From NCBI GenBank assembly GCA_038373865.1, contig JAXGGA010004697.1, positions 1-64,000 of the forward strand: a stretch of DNA of 64,000 bases, written 5' to 3'. A program made the position numbers and the translations under genes. This document shows positions 57,101 through 64,000 of the stretch, piece by piece (within the stretch, counting starts at the first letter, position 1; each line of letters begins with the position of its first letter). A model generated the notes under the pieces. The model searched no databases. It saw nothing but the letters and a program-made list of their open reading frames with translations, and was not told where the DNA came from. Origin of the DNA: Uloborus plumipes (lineage: Eukaryota; Arthropoda; Arachnida; Araneae; Uloboridae).

Positions 57101-58626
57101 AAGCTCTTTAAACAAGCTTTCAAATGATATATCATTTGACAAGGTTTCGTGATGTTAATATTTCAAGGTCACCAAAAGCATTATTTGACCTTGAATATTT
57201 CAAAAAGTGCATTTTTTAAAAATCTGAAAAATATATATATATTACTTCCTAATGTAGTGTATATGTGGTAAAATTTGCAGCATGGGACAGCAATGGGATC
57301 TGGATGAAAAATGGAATCGACTTTTTACACTCTTACCACTTTATTGCAATGCCTATGGCTCCTGAGGTTATATAATACAGCAATATTGCAAACTGCGAAA
57401 TGTTATTTACAAGTGACGGTTGGATTATTCCACGTCTTGTTTTGAGAGGTTATAAATCATTCCTTTTCCGTTTCTACTAGGGTCTACTTTCGAAATAATA
57501 GCACTTATGGGCCCATTGACAACATTTTCAAAGTCTGGATAGTAGATAGAATTTGAGGGTCCATGAGGTTGCAACAGCTTGATTTTCTTCATCTGTGTCT
57601 AAGACTCACCTTAGCCACCAATATCCATTATACCTGCAGATCAAGAATCCAACCATTTCTAGGCAATCAAGATCGCCTTTGACAGTTGTAGCACGTTCGA
57701 TCCTTATAGTGTTGAAAATGAATATGCATTCACTTGCATCTGATTCCTGTTTAATGGCATTACACAATGAAGACTCTGAGTGCCTGGTGTTGTTCTTGCC
57801 ATCATTTTTCTGAATTTCAAAGCCTCTGCTTCCTGTTTATAATGTTCAATTGTGCAATATTGAAAATGAATTGATTTGATATGGAAGAAGAATCTTTGAA
57901 ATCCAGAAAAATGATGGCAAGAACAGTACCAGGCCATCAGAGTCTTCGTTGTTTCATGCCATTAAATAGGAATCAGATGAAAGTGAATGCATATTCATTT
58001 TCAACACTATAAGGATCGAAAGTACTACAACTGTCAAAGGCGATCTTGATTGCTCAGAAATAGTTGGATTCTTGATCTGCAGGTATAATGGATATTGGTG
58101 GCTAGGGTGCGTCTTAGACACAGATGAAGAAAATCAAGCTGTTGCAACCTCATGGACCCTCAAATTCTATCTACTATCCAGACTTTGAAAATGTTGTCAA
58201 TGTGCCCATAAGTGTTATTATTTCGAAAGTATACCCTAGTAGAAACGGAAAAAGAATGATTTATAACCTCTCAAAACAAGACGTGGAATAAGTCAACCGT
58301 CACCTGTAAATAACATTTCGCAGTTTGCAATATTTCTGTATTATATATCCGCTGGAGCCATACGCATTGCAATAAAGTGTAAAGTATTGCAGTAGAGTGT
58401 AAAAAGTCGATTCCATTTTTCATCCAGATCCCATTGCTGTCCCATTCTGCAAATTTTACCACATATACACTACATTAGGAAATAATATATATATTTTTTT
58501 CAGATTTTTAAAAAATGCACTTTTTGAAATATTCAAGGTCAAATAATGCTTTTGGTGACCTCGAAATATTAACATCACGAAACCTTGTCAAATGATATAT
58601 CATTTGAAAGCTTGTTTAAAGAGCTT
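57101..58626. repeat. 1.5-kb inverted repeat (palindrome) downstream of DCAF13
   Basis: Arms of about 735 bp (57101..57835 and 57895..58626) are inverted copies. The outer ends share AAGCTCTTTAAACAAGCTTT, the inner ends CCATCATTTTTCTG, around a ~60-bp spacer. They are close but not identical, with several substitutions and small indels. The right arm read on + holds a coding relic around 58080..58290 (YNGYWWLGCVLDTDEENQAV). I find no TSD. Confidence 0.82.
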
Positions 58627-59557
58627 TAATTACTTTAAGGTAGAAAATATTAACTGACATATAAACATGATTGAATGTACAATTCAAATAATTTTCTAAC
58701 AGTTGCCTAAGTTTACTACATCTTGTATTCCCTGATTTTTAGACTCTAAGGCTATTCCAAACATCCTCGCCAACACGTTAGATCTATTTAATGTTTCAAA
58801 ATCTTCACAAACCAAACATAAAAGTTAGTGCTATGTTTTAAAAATGCTGATAGTTCGAGTCGATTCAGGTGCAACAGAATTGAAACTTTGACTGGATTGA
58901 CAAAATGACGAGCGTACAAGTAATCCATAAAAACAAAAGGAAATTCAGCAAGGTTCAAACTAATGGGAAGAAAAAACTATCGATATCCTAGAGGTGAATT
59001 CACATAGTAAATTAAAATGAGGAAGTTTCACAGAAGTGGATGCATACAATTTCGAAATCCTCAAGTAAGAAAAAGCTAAAATTTGTAAAATTTTACCTGC
59101 AGGTTATATGATTCATTTAAGTAGAGTAATCTTTAAAATATCTCTTAAAAATACTGTGAAGAGTGCCATTTTTTAATGAAATATTCTGTAAAATGTCTAT
59201 CAGATTAATTATCTAGAGAGAAGTTCACTTTTGCTATAAAATATTTTCAGACAATCTGTTTTATTCTTCTAAACAGCCCCTTGTAAAGTTTTCTATTTTT
59301 TTAAAAAGCACTAACAAAATTTTAGGAATTTCAGATGTGAAATTTTTAAAGAATTTTAGAGGGGATGCGAACTCAGCATTAGGTCTGTGGAGCAAAAATT
59401 CATGCCATGAAAAATTGGTCATCAATAGGGGTGGCTGTTTAGTAGAAGTGGCCACTCAAGGATTTTACTGTACCTCCGAATAGCGGATAGTTACACGACC
59501 AAAAGTTTTGTCAACTATTATGGAGGAATACTTAAATTTTGCTTTGTTAGCTTACAG

Positions 59558-60801
59558 CAGCGTTTCTTAAACTTTTTTACAAGTGGAACCCTTTTTGCTG
59601 TCCACTTTTTTGGCGGAACCCTTGTTTTTATTTCTATCCCCCCCCCACACACACACACGCGAGTTTTTATTGAATCGAAAGTTTCTTCAATTCTGCAGTA
59701 AAACAAGTAACAATTTTAAAGGGGCAAAAATGTTGCCCTTTTGTAAAGAGATGTTTCCAAGAAAGTCAAAGAATGTCAAAAGAAACAAAGTACATTGAGG
59801 TTTAGAAATGCTATCTGGTTAATAAGGACAGTCGGGGTAAGTTGAACCTGTCTCAATAATTTTAAAAATATTAATACTTTCTGTAGTAATTCCTGACAAA
59901 CAAATAGCGCTTATAGTCCTACAAATCCTATAACAAAATTACGAATAACGGAGTAGTAAATTGCGCTCATTTTTTAAGGTAAGTATCTTCAATTGATAAT
60001 TATTTGTAATTTTTGAATTTTATTTTATTCATTTATTAATTTCAACAGCCCAGAGTAAGTTGGTTCACATTCAAAAAAAAAAACACATACACACAAATTA
60101 AAACTTTTAGAGAAATTATAGACACAAAATTGTATTCATAGCAGAAGGTGAAGTTAATGAAGATTCAAGTTGTGCTGATCTTAGAAAATGTTCATGTTTC
60201 AGGCAGAAAAAAGTAGAAATGGATATTTGGTTTTAAATTTTAATTATTTTTATTTTTCCTTTTCAAAATTATAGCGCATCCTTACCTCATATCTCCAATC
60301 AGAAGTCTTTAATTTCTCACTAGAAATTTCAATGCGTCTTGTAGTTTACGATATTATGGAGACTATTTTTTTTTTGCTTGACCAAACCAGTGTTTCTCAG
60401 AATAAAACAAAAACCTTATGACTCGTCACCTGCATAACTCCCTTCACCCCCTCTATTTTTAGCTAGAGCTGTATGTTTTGCAATACTATGTAGACAGTCT
60501 CACAGATCAAGTTCGCTAGTTCAAATGATTCCGTCTGGCGCCAGTTGATAGACTTAGCAGGTTATACAAAAGCAAAATGTATTACTTATTCGTATTTTGA
60601 GTCCGATTTTTCCTCCCGCTAAGTGAACAGGAGACAGGGTTGTTGCTTCAAATTTTAAGTTTTAATTTTAATTTTCTTTACTAGAACTTTTGAGAACTTA
60701 GTTCAAATATTATGAAAGGAAGGGAGGAAAAGTTTCGCGGAACCCTTCCGTGATCTTCGTAGAACCCTTGAGTTCCGCGGAACATAGTTTAAGAAACGCT
60801 G
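59558..60801. mobile_element. hAT element in tandem unit 1
   Basis: TIRs CAGCGTTTCTTAAACT and AGTTTAAGAAACGCTG. TSD GCTTACAG (59550..59557) and GCTTGCAG (60802..60809), one base mutated on the right. It contains AACCCTTG/GCGGAACCC-type subterminal repeats and no transposase. 1,244 bp. Confidence 0.88.
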
Positions 60802-61713
60802 GCTTGCAGCAATTTACTTTGAAGAACCCAAACATAAAAATTAAAAATTACCAATTTCATTGTACTGTAATAGACTGATAACTATGTAAAATTTATATTA
60901 TTTCATTTTCAAATGCAACTAATCATTCTGTCATGCATTAAATAAATATTACACGCATTAGGTAAGAACTAATTTAAATAAATAAAAAATTCATTAACAG
61001 ATTTTATCATTTATATCATTGAATATTTATCAATACATAAACTTTGACTGGATTGACAAAATGACGAGCGTACAAGTAATCCATAAAAACAAAAGGAAAT
61101 TCAGCAAGGTTCAAACTAATGGGAAGAAAAAACTATCGATATCCTAGAGGTGAATTCACATAGTAAATTAAAATGAGGAAGTTTCACAGAAGTGGATGCA
61201 TACAATTTCGAAATCCTCAAGTAAGAAAAAGCTAAAATTTGTAAAATTTTACCTGCAGGTTATATGATTCATTTAAGTAGAGTAATCTTTAAAATATCTC
61301 TTAAAAATACTGTGAAGAGTGCCATTTTTTAATGAAATATTCTGTAAAATGTCTATCAGATTAATTATCTAGAGAGAAGTTCACTTTTGCTATAAAATAT
61401 TTTCAGACAATCTGTTTTATTCTTCTAAACAGCCCCTTGTAAAGTTTTCTATTTTTTTAAAAAGCACTAACAAAATTTTAGGAATTTCAGATGTGAAATT
61501 TTTAAAGAATTTTAGAGGGGATGCGAACTCAGCATTAGGTCTGTGGAGCAAAAATTCATGCCATGAAAAATTGGTCATCAATAGGGGTGGCTGTTTAGTA
61601 GAAGTGGCCACTCAAGGATTTTACTGTACCTCCGAATAGCGGATAGTTACACGACCAAAAGTTTTGTCAACTATTATGGAGGAATACTTAAATTTTGCTT
61701 TGTTAGCTTACAG

Positions 61714-62961
61714 CAGCGTTTCTTAAACTTTTTTACAAGTGGAACCCTTTTTGCTGTCCACTTTTTTGGCGGAACCCTTGTTTTTATTTCTATCCCCCCC
61801 CCCCCACACACACACGCGAGTTTTTATTGAATCGAAAGTTTCTTCAATTCTGCAGTAAAACAAGTAACAATTTTAAAGGGGCAAAAATGTTGCCCTTTTG
61901 TAAAGAGATGTTTCCAAGAAAGTCAAAGAATGTCAAAAGAAACAAAGTACATTGAGGTTTAGAAATGCTATCTGGTTAATAAGGACAGTCGGGGTAAGTT
62001 GAACCTGTCTCAATAATTTTAAAAATATTAATACTTTCTGTAGTAATTCCTGACAAACAAATAGCGCTTATAGTCCTACAAATCCTATAACAAAATTACG
62101 AATAACGGAGTAGTAAATTGCGCTCATTTTTAAGGTAAGTATCTTCAATTGATAATTATTTGTAATTTTTGAATTTTATTTTATTCATTTATTAATTTTA
62201 ACAGCCCAGAGTAAGTTGGTTCACATTCAAAAAAAAAAAAAACACATACACACAAATTAAAACTTTTAGAGAAATTATAGACACAAAATTGTATTCATAG
62301 CAGAAGGTGAAGTTAATGAAGATTCAAGTTGTGCTGATCTTAGAAAATGTTCATGTTTCAGGCAGAAAAAAGTAGAAATGGATATTTGGTTTTAAATTTT
62401 AATTATTTTTATTTTTCCTTTTCAAAATTATAGCGTATCCTTACCTCATATCTCCAATCAGAAGTCTTTAATTTCTCACTAGAAATTTCAATGCGTCTTG
62501 TAGTTTACGATATTATGGAGACTATTTTTTTTTTAACTTGACCAAACCAGTGTTTCTCAGAATAAAACAAAAACCTTATGACTCGTCACCTGCATAACTC
62601 CCTTCACCCCCTCTATTTTTAGCTAGAGCTGTATATTTTGCAATACTATGTAGACAGTCTCACAGATCAAGTTCGCTAGTTCAAATGATTCCGTCTGGCG
62701 CCAGTTGATAGACTTAGCAGGTTATACAAAAGCAAAATGTATTACTTATTCGTATTTTGAGTCCGATTTTTCCTCCCGCTAAGTGAACAGGAGACAGGGT
62801 TGTTGCTTCAAATTTTAAGTTTTAATTTTAATTTTCTTTACTAGAACTTTTGAGAACTTAGTTCAAATATTATGAAAGGAAGGGAGGAAAAGTTTCGCGG
62901 AACCCTTCCGTGATCTTCGTAGAACCCTTGAGTTCCGCGGAACATAGTTTAAGAAACGCTG
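61714..62961. mobile_element. hAT element in tandem unit 2
   Basis: Copy of 59558..60801 produced by the tandem duplication, 1,248 bp, with a perfect TSD GCTTACAG (61706..61713 and 62962..62969). Confidence 0.88.
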
Positions 62962-63463
62962 GCTTACAGCAATTTACTTTGAAGAACCCAAACATAAAAA
63001 TTAAAAATTACCAATTTCATTGTACTGTAATAGACTGATAACTATGTAAAATTTATATTATTTCATTTTCAAATGCAACTAATCATTCTGTCATGCATTA
63101 AATAAATATTACACGCATTAGGTAAGAACTAATTTAAATAAATAAAAAATTCATTAACAGATTTTATCATTTATATCATTGAATATTTATCAATACATAA
63201 ATATTGAAAATTTTTGCATGTATATCTCTGTTTCTCCTCTCCTTAAAAAAAGCTCTTTGTTGCATATCTTTTAAAGAATCACTAATTTTTCACCCCTATT
63301 TTTATCAAGGCGACTTCTATTAACTATAAGAAAAGAAAAAGAAAAAATAGGGATTGGCACTTAAGAAGTCTAGATATATAGTTAAATCCAAAATTAATGA
63401 AGAAATGTCCATTTCATTGAGCAAACAAAATATTTTGTGTGCATGTGCCAGGCTTAAAAATAT

Positions 63464-64000
63464 TGTTACAAATCTTGTAAATAGTTGTTGTTTTTCCTGC
63501 CTTGCATCATTTTCACTAGTTTTGGTTTAATCTGGCGATATGTTGCAAAAGTATCTGAAGATATCACTTGTATACCAGCCTTGTAACCTTTTGTAGTTTT
63601 TACACTTGCCCTACATTTAATAAGCATGAAGACATTTTCGCGCTGAGTTGTAATACTGTGGGTTTTTCTTTTTATCACTAGAATTTTCTTGAATGGATTA
63701 TTTAAGTTTGTGAATGAACAGAACACTCGGGATTTTGCTAGAACGTTGTAGAAATTTCCTTCCGAGTATAAATAGTTGTCCAACTGTCTTGAACACAGTT
63801 AGTTAGTTAGTTTTTCTCAGATTGGATTTCTGAGAGGCTCGTTTTATTCGCTTGGGCGAATGTTTGTTTTGCTTCTGTATTTTGTTAATTACTGTTCACG
63901 TTAGATACGTGGTGCTGAGTTACTGTTGAGAGTACAGTGTACTGTTTACTACCTAATTGCTGGATGTTTAGCAATTGTTTCCTGCTTCTATTGTAAATAA
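63464..64000 (+). mobile_element. Probable LTR (Ty3/Gypsy-like), cut by the window end
   Basis: Begins TGTTACAAATC. A TATA box TATAAATAG lies at 63767..63775, followed about 25-30 bp later by the repetitive leader GTTAGTTAGTTAG, an arrangement typical of an LTR promoter and R start. The right end and any internal domain lie outside the window, so class and boundaries are uncertain. Confidence 0.45.

Larger units (their letters stand above)
58883..63200. repeat. Tandem duplication, two ~2,158-bp units
   Basis: Unit 1 is 58883..61040, unit 2 about 61039..63200. They differ only at roughly ten places, mostly homopolymer lengths. Each contains a hAT element and a 64-codon minus-strand frame (59261..59455, 61417..61611) that I regard as repeat-derived. 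The junction shows only a few bases of microhomology. Confidence 0.9.

Noticed and set aside
59261..59455. 64-codon minus-strand frame, repeated at 61417..61611
   Set aside because: The repeat is explained by the 2.16-kb tandem duplication, and the sequence resembles a pogo-type repeat end, not a conserved gene.
63466..63783. 105-codon minus-strand frame
   Set aside because: It runs antisense through a probable LTR promoter; no family motif.

Overview
This is AT-rich eukaryotic DNA, almost certainly from an arthropod. Long homopolymers, introns of up to 14.8 kb and a heavy load of BEL/Pao, hAT, Helitron and Penelope-type repeats support this. A chelicerate such as a spider is my guess from the repeat style; nothing in the window proves it. 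I see no CRISPR array, operon, tRNA or rRNA.

Two conserved host genes lie head to tail on the + strand, and both assemble completely from canonical GT-AG exons. The first is the Rag GTPase RagA (RRAGA/RRAGB type; 8 coding exons, 730..36198, 308 aa), which signals amino-acid sufficiency to TORC1 at the lysosome. The second is DCAF13/SOF1 (12 coding exons, 42596..56788, 442 aa), a WD40 protein of the small-subunit processome. Both serve growth control (TORC1 input and ribosome production), but nothing shows that they are co-regulated. A GTCACGTGAT site about 400 bp upstream of the RagA start resembles the TFEB/Mitf CLEAR element.

Nearly everything else is mobile DNA, much of it bounded here by target-site duplications (TSDs). 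RagA intron 2 holds a BEL/Pao retrotransposon (3595..14755, minus strand) with identical 301-bp LTRs. Its gag-pol frame is split by a 5-kb hAT-like insert that itself carries two smaller hAT elements. The same intron holds a Helitron (15313..16994). Intron 3 holds a TIR MITE. Intron 4 holds a 3.26-kb DNA transposon with ~270-bp TIRs and a decayed zinc-finger-like protein gene of a family with no name I know, followed by a canonical minimal hammerhead ribozyme of the Penelope type. Intron 6 holds a TA-flanked MITE with a perfect 30-bp hairpin. Intron 7 holds elements nested four deep.

Between the genes, two related hAT-like fold-back elements (38844..39725 and 40329..41960) each have a perfect 8-bp TSD; the second split an older MITE. 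DCAF13 introns carry a Helitron, an 81-bp TTAA-type repeat that also occurs in the BEL/Pao leader, and a 655-bp nearly perfect palindrome. Downstream lie a 1.5-kb palindrome (57101..58626), a 2.16-kb tandem duplication (58883..63200) with a hAT element inside each unit, and the start of a probable LTR cut by the window end (63464..64000).

Open reading frames that are not exons of the two genes, not gag or pol, and not named transposase remnants look like chance frames in AT-rich repeats. All family calls rest on motifs and remembered homologues; no search was run.
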